9,857 nucleotides of DNA, taken from NCBI GenBank assembly GCA_026706225.1, contig JAPOZE010000441.1, positions 1-9,857 of the forward strand, read 5' to 3'. This stretch comes from Acidobacteriota bacterium. Its GTDB lineage: Bacteria > Acidobacteriota > Terriglobia > Versatilivoradales > Versatilivoraceae. This document shows, piece after piece, positions 1 to 6,584 of the stretch (the first letter of the stretch is position 1; every line of letters starts with the position of its first letter). The translations under genes and the position numbers were made by a program. The notes beneath the pieces are model-generated. The model did not search any database, was not told where the DNA came from, and worked only from the letters and a program-made list of their open reading frames with translations.

Positions 1-41
1 TGCCGATCGCAGTCGCGGTAGTCGATGTTTGCTTGAGCCAT
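1..41 (-). CDS. N-terminus of an unidentified protein, cut by the window edge
   Basis: Only the first 13 codons are visible, reading M-A-Q-A-N-I-D-Y-R-D-C-D-R. The start is supported by a strong ribosome binding site, GGGAGGG, about six bases before the ATG on the minus strand. The gene lies 61 bases downstream of the sodium:solute symporter on the same strand, so the two probably share a transcript and the symporter may feed this protein's pathway. The 'DCDR' followed by a codon starting CA (His or Gln) faintly recalls the D-x-D-x-H metal-site opening of amidohydrolase-2 enzymes. That is a guess from very few residues and should not be carried forward as a function. Confidence 0.6.
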   Translation of the reverse strand, partial: MAQANIDYRDCDR

Positions 42-102
42 GGATTTCCCTCCCGGATCACGGTAATTTCGGACGATTCTAAAACAAGTTGCTCATTCCT
101 CT

Positions 103-1608
103 CTACCCTCGACGTCCCCCGGAGCGGCGCAGGATCAGGCTGGCCGCCATGGCCACCGCCACCAGCACCAGGTGGCCGAGCACCCCGGTCAGCCACAGGC
201 TGAGAGTGCAGTTGAAGCTCCCCAGATCGAGGATGGGCTGGGCGCTTCCCGGCAGCCTCACCTGGGTCAGGGTGGCCCAGGCGGTAAACAGGAGACAGGC
301 CAGGATGCCCAGGTAGGCTCCCCCGGCCAGCGTCCAGCGGAACAGCATGCCCAGGGCGAACAGTCCCAGGATGCCCCCGGTGAAGATCATGGTCATGGTG
401 AGGGAGAACTCGACCAGGGAAGCGCTGTCGATCCGGGTCCACTGCAGCGCCAGAAGAATGGAGGCGGCTCCCAGGCCGACCACCGAGATCCGGCCCGCCA
501 ACAGCCTGAGGCTCTCGGAGGCGCGGGGACGCAGCTTGCCGAAGAAGTCGTTGACCACCACCGTCGCCAGCGAATTCAGATCCGAGTCCAGCGAGGACAT
601 GGCGGCGGCGATGAGGGCCGCCAGCACCATGCCCTTGAGACCCGCCGGGAACTGGGTGCTGACGAAGTGGGGAACGATGCGGTCCTTGACCGCCATGACT
701 TCCGGCGGCACCACCTCGGCGCTGAACTGGTAGTAGGACCAGAGGAGCGCTCCCAGCAGCATGAACAGCAGCCACACCGGCACGCAGGCCCCCGCTCCCA
801 GGACGGCGCCGCGGACGGCTTCCCGATCGGAGCGGGCCAACAGGTAGCGCTGCACGTTGTGCTGGTTGCAGCAGAAGGACTGCAGCCAGGCGACCATCGA
901 GCCAAGGATCAGGAGCCACTGGTTGTTTTGGGTGGCGTCCCATTGCCAGCGCCCGATCTCGAACTTGCCCCCCTCCCAGGCAGCCGTAAGGATCTGTGAA
1001 GGACCGGCGTCGGACCCGAACAGGATGAGCAGGATGCAGAGCAGCCCCCCGCCCACCAGGAAGATGCCCTGGACCACGTCGGTCCAGACCACGGCCTGGA
1101 TGCCGCCGATCAGGGTGTAGAGCACGGTTATGGCGCCCAGAATCAGGATCACGCCGGTGACGTCCCACCCGGTCAGCACGGCCGTGGCCAGCGCCAGGAA
1201 GTAGTAGGTGACGCTGACGTCGGCCACCCGGCTGACCAGAAAGGTGGCGGCGCCGTAGGCGCGCGCGGGGTAGCCGAACCGCTGCTGCAGGTATTCGTAG
1301 GCCGTCATGCGCACGTTGTGGCGGTAGAACACCACGATGCGCCGGGCCAGCAGCAGCATCACGACCAGCGGCACCAGGTGGGCGGGGATCAGGAACATGT
1401 TGTCGTGGAAGACGTTTCCCGGATGTCCCACGAAGGTGGCGCTCCCGCAAATGGTGCCCAGGATGGAGAAAGCCACCACCCAGCCCGGAACGCTGCGCGC
1501 GGCCAGAAAATAGTCCTCGGTGGTCTTTTGCCGCCTGGAAAAGTAGACCCCCAGCAGAGCCACTCCGCTCAGGTAGACCACAACGATACCGGTATCTATG
1601 GGAGCCAT
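103..1608 (-). CDS. Sodium:solute symporter family protein (SSS)
   Basis: This is a polytopic inner-membrane protein of 501 residues with many hydrophobic segments from residue 7 to the basic C-terminal tail RRSGGRRG, consistent with the 13-14 spans of the SSS family. Seen directly are an N-terminal first helix followed by SRRQKTTEDYFLAAR (24-38), the family signature GGIQAVVWTDVVQG (168-181), NQHNVQRYLLA (248-258) and AAAMSSLDSDLNSLA (334-348). The paired serines 338-339 match the position of the Na2 sodium-site serines in vSGLT. The family couples inward sodium flow to uptake of a sugar, sialic acid, amino acid, carboxylate or vitamin. The substrate cannot be read from sequence; the general look is close to sugar/sialate or monocarboxylate carriers. 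The ATG at 1608 opens directly into the first helix, as is usual, though no clear ribosome binding site precedes it. It is followed on the same strand by the edge gene at 1-41. Confidence 0.9.
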   Translation of the reverse strand: MAPIDTGIVVVYLSGVALLGVYFSRRQKTTEDYFLAARSVPGWVVAFSILGTICGSATFVGHPGNVFHDNMFLIPAHLVPLVVMLLLARRIVVFYRHNVRMTAYEYLQQRFGYPARAYGAATFLVSRVADVSVTYYFLALATAVLTGWDVTGVILILGAITVLYTLIGGIQAVVWTDVVQGIFLVGGGLLCILLILFGSDAGPSQILTAAWEGGKFEIGRWQWDATQNNQWLLILGSMVAWLQSFCCNQHNVQRYLLARSDREAVRGAVLGAGACVPVWLLFMLLGALLWSYYQFSAEVVPPEVMAVKDRIVPHFVSTQFPAGLKGMVLAALIAAAMSSLDSDLNSLATVVVNDFFGKLRPRASESLRLLAGRISVVGLGAASILLALQWTRIDSASLVEFSLTMTMIFTGGILGLFALGMLFRWTLAGGAYLGILACLLFTAWATLTQVRLPGSAQPILDLGSFNCTLSLWLTGVLGHLVLVAVAMAASLILRRSGGRRG

Positions 1609-1755
1609 GGCGGAGGATCGGTTGGGTGGAGGGCTTTCGGATTCCGTTGAGAAACGTAAGCTGGCGGTCGAAATGACCCGCAGCCGTCGACGGCGCTGGA
1701 ATCCACTTGCTTCCGGGTTGCCACTTAATCTATATCGGATGCTGATGGACTGTTC

Positions 1756-1773
1756 AACCCGGCTTGTCGGGTT
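1756..1773. repeat. Short perfect inverted repeat ahead of the antitoxin
   Basis: AACCCG and CGGGTT pair perfectly across a six-base loop. The TTG codon at 1764, the furthest upstream start of the antitoxin frame, lies in the loop. No T-run follows, so it is not an obvious terminator. It could be an operator or chance; a 6-bp stem is weak evidence. Confidence 0.3.
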
Positions 1774-2174
1774 CGCCCTTGGTTATTGGGAAAGCACATG
1801 CACCGGATAGAACTGCATGTAGATACGTTGTAGACATAGAGCGGGTAATAAGAGTCGAGTCAGAAATCAAAAAGTGGGGTAACAGCCTGGCCCTGCGTGT
1901 AACCGGGATCATGGCCAAGCTACCCAGGTTCAAGGTTGGAACCAAGGTGATTGTCGATGTCACGGACGAGGGGTTTACGGTCAAGCCTGCGACTCCTGAG
2001 GAGAGAGGATTCCGTTTCCCCTATAGCGAGCAGGCGCTTCTGGCCGAGATGACCCCGGAGACGGCTCACGTCGATGCACTGGCTGAACCGACAGCGTCCG
2101 AGTTTGGAGATTGGAAGCGAAAGGAGCAGCAGCGCAACAATAGACTCCTGAATTCGATACGATGCGAGTGGTAA
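1764..2174 (+). CDS. MazE/AbrB-like (SpoVT-fold) antitoxin, orphan, start uncertain
   Basis: The frame contains a clear AbrB/MazE-type DNA-binding domain: VESEIKKWGNSLALRV, then KVGTKVIVDVTDEGFTVKP, at about residues 31-76 counted from the TTG at 1764. A tail follows with LLAEMTPETAH and EPTASEFGD, which resembles the toxin-binding tail of MazE-type antitoxins. Such proteins form swapped-hairpin dimers that repress their own operon and neutralise a MazF/PemK ribonuclease. In relatives the protein starts at the residue before 'ESEI', normally Met or Val from ATG/GTG. Here that codon is GTC (1854-1856). The nearest standard in-frame starts are TTG codons at 1764 and 1779, neither with a visible ribosome binding site; ATA codons at 1836 and 1848 are rare alternatives. 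No intact toxin follows. Local base composition is clearly lower in GC than the flanks (27 of 60 bases at 1801-1860 by hand count), suggesting transfer. It may be a decayed gene. Confidence 0.6.
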   Translation: MSGSPLVIGKAHAPDRTACRYVVDIERVIRVESEIKKWGNSLALRVTGIMAKLPRFKVGTKVIVDVTDEGFTVKPATPEERGFRFPYSEQALLAEMTPETAHVDALAEPTASEFGDWKRKEQQRNNRLLNSIRCEW

Positions 2175-2197
2175 TCCCAATCGGTCCAAAGCCGTCG

Positions 2198-2228
2198 TCA
2201 TCCCGAACCCTTGTCAAGAACGGGATGA
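2198..2228. repeat. REP-like inverted repeat after the antitoxin
   Basis: TCATCCCG and CGGGATGA are perfect 8-base complements separated by 15 bases that contain TTGTCAA. It begins 24 bases after the antitoxin stop. The outline 'TCATCC...TTGTC...GGATGA' resembles dispersed palindromic elements (REP-type) known from many bacterial genomes, but this is recognition by eye. It could act as a transcript end; no T-run follows, so an intrinsic terminator is not supported. Confidence 0.4.
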
Positions 2229-2286
2229 ATTGGCGCCAAGCTCCAGCTGCCTGCCCCAGGCACTCCACCCATCCCGCAACCCGAAA

Positions 2287-2302
2287 TTTTCTTCAAAGAA
2301 AA
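2287..2302. promoter_or_regulatory. AT-rich perfect palindrome upstream of the sigma factor
   Basis: TTTTCTTCAAAGAAAA consists of perfect 7-base arms around a CA centre. It lies 122 bases before the sigma-factor start in an otherwise GC-rich region, where such a run is unlikely by chance. A two-base loop makes an RNA hairpin less likely than a dimeric repressor or activator site. The binding protein is unknown; the adjacent AbrB-like protein and the sigma operon itself are the obvious candidates. Confidence 0.3.
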
Positions 2303-2401
2303 CGGCCACCGGATGCGTCTCAATGGATGAGGCAGGAAATCCATGCACGGTGGCGCGGTTGATCCAGGCAATAATAACGCTCCGACCCCTATCCGATTCT
2401 T

Positions 2402-2420
2402 CTCGGAGAATCACTCCAAG
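2402..2420 (+). promoter_or_regulatory. Possible hairpin over the leader of the sigma-factor gene
   Basis: CTCGGAG and CTCCAAG can pair at six of seven positions across a five-base loop, ending three bases before the ATG at 2424. The left arm contains GGAG, the only ribosome-binding-like motif near this start, so folding would hide it. If the upstream ATG at 2343 is the true start the hairpin would simply be inside the coding region. Confidence 0.25.
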
Positions 2421-2423
2421 TCC

Positions 2424-2972
2424 ATGACCGACCCGGCCGATGAAATCCTGGCTCGCAGGGCCGCCGCGGGAGACAGGAACGCCTTTTCGGAGTTGCTGGA
2501 GCGCCACTACGGCCTGATCTACCGCGTCGCCGCGCGCATGCTCGGAGACGGGGCGGAGGCGGAGGACCTGGCGCAGGATGTCTGTGTGGGGCTGGTAACC
2601 AGGCTGGCGTCCTATGGCGGGCAGAGCCGCTTTACCACTTGGCTCTACCGGGTAGTGGTGAACGCGGCTCGAGACGCGATGCGCCGCAACGCTACCCGCC
2701 GCCGAAACGAGCAGGAATTCGTCGAGCAGGACGGCCTCGGCCGTCAGCAGGGCAGCAGCGGGGGTGAGGATTCCATTTGGCTGCAACAGGTGCTGGGCCG
2801 GTTGAGCGAAGAACTGCGGGCCACCGTGATCCTGGTGCTGGCCGAAGGTCTTCGACACGGAGAGGCCGGCAAGATCCTGGGTGTCAGCGAAGCAACGGTC
2901 TCCTGGCGGCTGCACCAAGTGCGCAGGCAGTTGCGCGGCCAAAAGGCGCGCACTGAGAGGATGGTACTGTGA
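2424..2972 (+). CDS. ECF-type RNA polymerase sigma factor
   Basis: This 182-residue protein has the two-domain ECF layout. Region 2 spans about residues 18-88: AFSELLERHYGLIYR, then AEAEDLAQDVCVGL, the core-binding and -10-reading helices, and FTTWLYRVVVNAARD. An acidic/glutamine linker follows at 95-115. Region 4 spans about 119-171, with LVLAEGLRHGEAGKILGVSEATVSWRL holding the helix-turn-helix that reads the -35 element. The ATG at 2424 was chosen because the family normally starts close to 'DEILARRAAAGD'. An alternative ATG at 2343 would add 27 residues and does have AGGA seven bases ahead, so it cannot be excluded. The TGA stop overlaps the GTG of the vWA gene by four bases, so the two are translationally coupled. 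That arrangement is typical of a sigma factor with its regulator. Target promoters are unknown. Confidence 0.88.
   Translation: MTDPADEILARRAAAGDRNAFSELLERHYGLIYRVAARMLGDGAEAEDLAQDVCVGLVTRLASYGGQSRFTTWLYRVVVNAARDAMRRNATRRRNEQEFVEQDGLGRQQGSSGGEDSIWLQQVLGRLSEELRATVILVLAEGLRHGEAGKILGVSEATVSWRLHQVRRQLRGQKARTERMVL
2955..2960 (+). promoter_or_regulatory. Ribosome binding site fixing the GTG start of the vWA gene
   Basis: GAGAGG lies eight bases before the GTG at 2969, inside the end of the sigma-factor gene. It supports a start on GTG, which overlaps the sigma stop as GTGA, over the later in-frame ATGs at 3056 and 3062. Confidence 0.55.
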
Positions 2973-5206
2973 GAGACGAACTGGAAAGGCTTGAAGAGGA
3001 ACTGAAGCGCAGGGCGCCCAAGCCAACGCCCGAGGCCAAAAAGCAGGCTCACTCAATGGCCATGGAGGCCTTTGAGAAACACCACCAAGGATTGTCCGTT
3101 CAGCCGCGTCAGACAGGGCAGGAGGTAAAGATCATGTCCTGGCTGAAACAAAGAATCCATCCCCTTCAACTTCGTTACGTAGCGGCTGCCTGTGCCTTGT
3201 GCCTGGCAGTTGGCGGAAGTGCCGCCACCTATTGGCTGATCACCCGGTCGACCGGACCGGCGGAAACCAGCCAAGTTGCAAGGCTGGAATCCGAACCTTC
3301 GGCGGCTCCGGCCAAAGACGAGTCCCTTGAGCCCCTCGAAAAGGACGCCCCGGCCGTGGCCGCAGGTTCTCCCCCTGTAGCCGAGTCCCCACCGGCGCCT
3401 CCGCAAAAACCAACTGGCCGAGCCGCCAAAGTGGTAACCAAGGTCCCGGGCGCTGCCGCTGATCCAGCTCCGGTGGTGGAAACGGAGGCTGTCACCGTCG
3501 AGGCGCCCAGCCAAGGAGCGGTTCTGAGCATGGAAGTCCCCGTGATTACCTATGCGGACCCCAACCAACCACCCGCGCCTGCCTCTCCTGCTCTCCCTGC
3601 CCCGCCCCCTCCGCCGCCACCTCCGCCTGGGTCGGCAGCGGCCTTCGGCAGCGTCTCCGCCTCGAGGTCCGCGATGGTTCGCGGCCAGGTTGCGGGCGGC
3701 CTTTCCGCTCCAGGGCGCGGCAGGATGAGGATGATTGCCGAGGACCCCGAAATTTTCAAGGAGAGAGGCTCCCCTCCAGGAGACCGCTTTGCCCGCGTCG
3801 ATCCCAACCGGTTGAAGGTGGTTGCAGAGGAACCGGTGTCGACCTTCTCCATCGACGTCGATACCGCTGCCTACAGCTTTGTGCGCGCCTCGCTCCAGCA
3901 GGGCGTGCTGCCGCCCAAGGAGGCCGTCCGCATCGAGGAGCTGATCAATTACTTCCCCTACGACTATCCGGCGCCCACGGGTCGAGACACCCCTTTTGCG
4001 ACCCTGGTGACGGTATTGCCTACTCCCTGGAACCCCTCGACCCGCCTGATGCATATCGGCATCCGCGGATTCGAGCTGAAGGGTCCTCGCCCGCGGGCGA
4101 ACCTGGTGTTCCTGATCGACACCTCGGGTTCCATGGGCCGGCCCAACAAACTGCCCCTGCTGGTCAATTCGCTCCGCCTGCTGCTTGGGTCCCTGGCGCC
4201 GGAGGACCGGGTGGCCATTGTGACCTATGCAGGGTCCTCGGCAACGGCCCTGGAGCCCACCCCGGTGAGCGAGAGAGAGAAGATTTTGGCTGTCCTCGGC
4301 CAACTGAGAGCCGGCGGCTCCACCGCCGGCGCCTCCGGTATTCAACGCGCCTACCGGCTGGCCCGGGAGCACTTCATCGCCGATGGGGTCAACCGCGTCA
4401 TCCTGGCCACCGACGGTGATTTCAACGTGGGGACCACCGACCTGGACCAACTGCAGGGCTATGTCGAACGCGAGCGGAAAAGCGGCGTATTCCTTTCGGT
4501 CCTGGGCTTCGGCATGGGCAACCTGAACGACAGTCTCATGCAGGCCCTGGCGCAGAACGGCAACGGCGTCGCCGCCTACATCGACACCCTCTCCGAAGCC
4601 CGCAAGGTCCTGGTCGACGAAGCAACCTCGACGCTCTTCCCCATCGCCAAGGATGTCAAGATCCAGGTCGAATTCAACCCGGCCCGGGTAAGCGAGTATC
4701 GGTTGATCGGCTACGAGAGCCGCATGCTGGCCCGCGAGGACTTTCAGAACGATCGGGTGGACGCCGGCGAAGTTGGCTCCGGCCACCGGGTGACTGCCAT
4801 CTATGAAATCACCCCGGTCGGATCCGGCGGTGAGCGCCTGCCGCCGCTACGCTACGGGTCGGAGAAGAAAACGCAACCAGGCGCGGCAAGCGGCGAATAC
4901 GCCTTTGTGAAGATGCGCTACAAGTTGCCGGATTCGGACACCAGCACCCTGATCTCCAAGGCGGTGACCTCCGCCAACGAACACGAGCGGGTCGAGCACG
5001 CTCCCCTGGACGTGCGCTTCACGGCGGCGGTGGCGGGGTTCGGTCAATTGCTGCGGGGAAGCCCCTATACGGAGACGTTCGATTACGACCAGGTGATCGA
5101 GCTGGCCCGGGGAGCTCGAGGCGAGGACCGCTTCGGCTATCGCTCCGAGTTTCTGCAACTGGTGCGGCTGGCCCAGTCGGCAGCCCAGCCCGCCATCGCT
5201 CCCTGA
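2969..5206 (+). CDS. Membrane-anchored vWA/DUF3520 protein, likely partner or anti-sigma of the ECF factor
   Basis: A 745-residue protein related to YfbK-type vWA proteins. Layout: a charged cytoplasmic stretch (1-66, with ELERLEEELKRRAPKPTPEAKKQ and then MAMEAFEKH); one membrane span (about 70-92); a long Ala/Pro-rich linker (about 95-225, with nine prolines in a row at 212-220); the family's N-terminal domain (about 272-335, VSTFSIDVDTAAYSFVR and AVRIEELINYFPYDYP); a vWA domain with a complete metal-ion-dependent adhesion site (DTSGSM at 384-389, GGST at 450-453 near Thr453, TDGD at 481-484); and a C-terminal DUF3520-type region (about 555-740). Four-base overlap with the sigma gene implies coupled synthesis. 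The short N-terminal helix before one span is where an anti-sigma segment would sit, with the vWA domain outside as sensor. That role is inference; no zinc-binding HxxxCxxC anti-sigma motif is present. Ligand unknown. Confidence 0.88.
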   Translation: MRDELERLEEELKRRAPKPTPEAKKQAHSMAMEAFEKHHQGLSVQPRQTGQEVKIMSWLKQRIHPLQLRYVAAACALCLAVGGSAATYWLITRSTGPAETSQVARLESEPSAAPAKDESLEPLEKDAPAVAAGSPPVAESPPAPPQKPTGRAAKVVTKVPGAAADPAPVVETEAVTVEAPSQGAVLSMEVPVITYADPNQPPAPASPALPAPPPPPPPPPGSAAAFGSVSASRSAMVRGQVAGGLSAPGRGRMRMIAEDPEIFKERGSPPGDRFARVDPNRLKVVAEEPVSTFSIDVDTAAYSFVRASLQQGVLPPKEAVRIEELINYFPYDYPAPTGRDTPFATLVTVLPTPWNPSTRLMHIGIRGFELKGPRPRANLVFLIDTSGSMGRPNKLPLLVNSLRLLLGSLAPEDRVAIVTYAGSSATALEPTPVSEREKILAVLGQLRAGGSTAGASGIQRAYRLAREHFIADGVNRVILATDGDFNVGTTDLDQLQGYVERERKSGVFLSVLGFGMGNLNDSLMQALAQNGNGVAAYIDTLSEARKVLVDEATSTLFPIAKDVKIQVEFNPARVSEYRLIGYESRMLAREDFQNDRVDAGEVGSGHRVTAIYEITPVGSGGERLPPLRYGSEKKTQPGAASGEYAFVKMRYKLPDSDTSTLISKAVTSANEHERVEHAPLDVRFTAAVAGFGQLLRGSPYTETFDYDQVIELARGARGEDRFGYRSEFLQLVRLAQSAAQPAIAP
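4310..4330 (+). repeat. Perfect GC-rich hairpin inside the vWA coding region
   Basis: GCCGGCGG and CCGCCGGC pair perfectly over a five-base loop and encode the A-G-G-S-T-A-G stretch at the vWA metal site. The stem would be very stable in mRNA. Codon choice in a GC-rich genome explains it well enough; a regulatory role is not shown. Confidence 0.35.
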
Positions 5207-5221
5207 GCGGCTCGGATCTGC

Positions 5222-5250
5222 TTTACAATTCCCACCCAAGGCGCTATGGT
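5222..5250 (+). promoter_or_regulatory. Candidate sigma-70-type promoter for the MFS cluster
   Basis: TTTACA and TATGGT are separated by 17 bases, matching the housekeeping consensus at five and four of six positions. The site starts 16 bases after the vWA stop. Transcription would begin near 5257, downstream of the ATG at 5246 and upstream of the ATG at 5315. It would therefore decide the MFS start in favour of 5315 and make the four downstream genes independent of the sigma/vWA operon. It is by eye only. Confidence 0.35.
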
Positions 5251-5314
5251 TGCGCCCCGATATCGGTTCGGACCTGCACCGATTTTAGTGCTTTCTGCTC
5301 CTCTCACAACCGGA

Positions 5315-6544
5315 ATGAACAAGCCCCACACTCAAGGCGGCCAGACGGGGGACCTGCGAGGGAAGCGCGGCTTCATCCTGACTGGAATCTCCGGCTCCCA
5401 CACGCTGTTCCACGCCTTCCAGCACAGTCTTCTGGTGTTGTTTCCCAACATACGGGAGACCTTCGCCCTCTCCAATCTGCAGACCACCTCCATTTCGGCG
5501 GTGCAGGAAGTGGTGGCGGGCCTGATCGATCTGCCCGGAGGGGTGGCGATGGACCTGCTCAAGCGATATTGGGGCCTGGTAATGACCCTCTGCATGGGTG
5601 GCTTCGGAATCGGCTGGCTGGTGGTCGGGTCGGCTCCCGGGTACGTGACGGTCCTTTCCGGGATGGCGATCGTGGCCGCCTCCTCCTCCCTCTGGCATCT
5701 GCCGGCCATGGCGTCACTATCCAACCGCTTCGCCGAGCGCCGCGGCTTCGCCCTGTCGGTATACGGCGTCGGCGGTAACGTGGGTGAGATCCTGGGACCG
5801 GCCACCACCGGCCTGCTGTTGGGCATGCTCGCCTGGCAAAGCATCATCGGCTCCTATGCCCTGCTTCCCCTGCTCCTGATGTTCCCCGTTCACTGGGCTT
5901 TTCGCGACATCGGAAGCCGGCAGCCGGGCACGCCTTCGGCTCCGGACAGGGCCAACCTTTCGGACCAGCTCGGTTACACCCGCCAGATGTTCAGGAACGG
6001 CGTCTTGTGGGGAATCATCGCCATCGCGGGACTGCGGGGCATGGCCTTTGTGGCCTTCACCGCGGTCGTCGCCCTCTACGCCAAGGACGTGCTGGACTTG
6101 AGCGACCAGGCGCGGGGTTACTACTTCTCGCTGTTGGGCCTGGTCGGAATGACCGCCTCGCCGTTGCTGGGCCATCTCTCCGACCGGTTCGGCCGAAAGA
6201 TGGTCCTGGTGCCCAACCTGCTGGCTCTGGGGGTGCTGACCCTGATGATGGCCTGGTACGGTCACCTGGGAGCCTTCCCGGTGCTGCTGCTCCTGATGGG
6301 GGTCTTCCTCTACAGCGACCAGCCGGTGCTGACCGCCGCCGCCCTGGACGTGGCCGGGCGCCGCACCACCACCACCGCTATCGGCTTCGTCTCCTTCTCC
6401 CGCCTGGCCTTGAGCGCTCCTTCTCCGGTGATTGCGGGTTGGCTGTATCGTCCCGAGGCGGTGCATGCCGTGTTCTATTACATTGCGGGACTATTCTTCC
6501 TGGCCGCCTGCGGCCTCTTCCTGCTACCGTTGCGCAAGGGTTGA
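5315..6544 (+). CDS. Major facilitator superfamily transporter, fosmidomycin-resistance-like
   Basis: An inner-membrane carrier of 409 residues from the ATG at 5315 (432 if the ATG at 5246 is used). Hydrophobic segments are consistent with 12 spans in two halves, joined by a hydrophilic loop around RDIGSRQPGTPSAPDRANL. The second half carries the MFS loop motif GHLSDRFGRKMVL; the first half has the weaker counterpart DLPGGVAMDLLKRYWG. The opening helix TGISGSHTLFHAFQHSLLVLF and the NRFAERRGFALSVYGVGGNVGEILGP stretch resemble the Fsr/fosmidomycin-efflux branch. The family moves small molecules by proton coupling; substrate and direction are unknown here. The 5315 start was preferred because MNKPHTQGG runs straight into the conserved region and a promoter-like sequence covers the earlier ATG. 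The earlier start does have AAGG about five bases ahead. The DJ-1 gene follows after 51 bases. Confidence 0.85.
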   Translation: MNKPHTQGGQTGDLRGKRGFILTGISGSHTLFHAFQHSLLVLFPNIRETFALSNLQTTSISAVQEVVAGLIDLPGGVAMDLLKRYWGLVMTLCMGGFGIGWLVVGSAPGYVTVLSGMAIVAASSSLWHLPAMASLSNRFAERRGFALSVYGVGGNVGEILGPATTGLLLGMLAWQSIIGSYALLPLLLMFPVHWAFRDIGSRQPGTPSAPDRANLSDQLGYTRQMFRNGVLWGIIAIAGLRGMAFVAFTAVVALYAKDVLDLSDQARGYYFSLLGLVGMTASPLLGHLSDRFGRKMVLVPNLLALGVLTLMMAWYGHLGAFPVLLLLMGVFLYSDQPVLTAAALDVAGRRTTTTAIGFVSFSRLALSAPSPVIAGWLYRPEAVHAVFYYIAGLFFLAACGLFLLPLRKG

Positions 6545-6584
6545 CAGACGGCATCGGTCGGGGCAACCAGAAAAATCTGTAATC

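Noticed and set aside
172..999. A 275-codon plus-strand frame opposite the symporter
   Set aside because: It is Gln/Gly/His-rich antisense of transmembrane codons, with no motif.
1707..1736. TTGCTT-18-TATATC as a promoter for the antitoxin
   Set aside because: The match to the housekeeping consensus is weak and the spacing is at the long end, so it is not listed as a feature.
2214..3056. A 280-codon minus-strand frame opposite the sigma factor
   Set aside because: It covers the well-supported sigma gene, has no recognisable motif and has the composition of an antisense shadow.
4087..4100. 14-base perfect palindrome TCGCCCGCGGGCGA in the vWA gene
   Set aside because: It is made only of GC-rich codons for a Pro-Arg-Pro-Arg-Ala stretch; it is continuous without a loop and lies inside a coding region, so chance is the simplest reading.
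3053..4786. A 577-codon open frame on the minus strand opposite the vWA gene
   Set aside because: It is the antisense shadow of a GC-rich gene. It has low-complexity Gly/Arg/His content and no domain, and the plus frame holds an unmistakable vWA protein.
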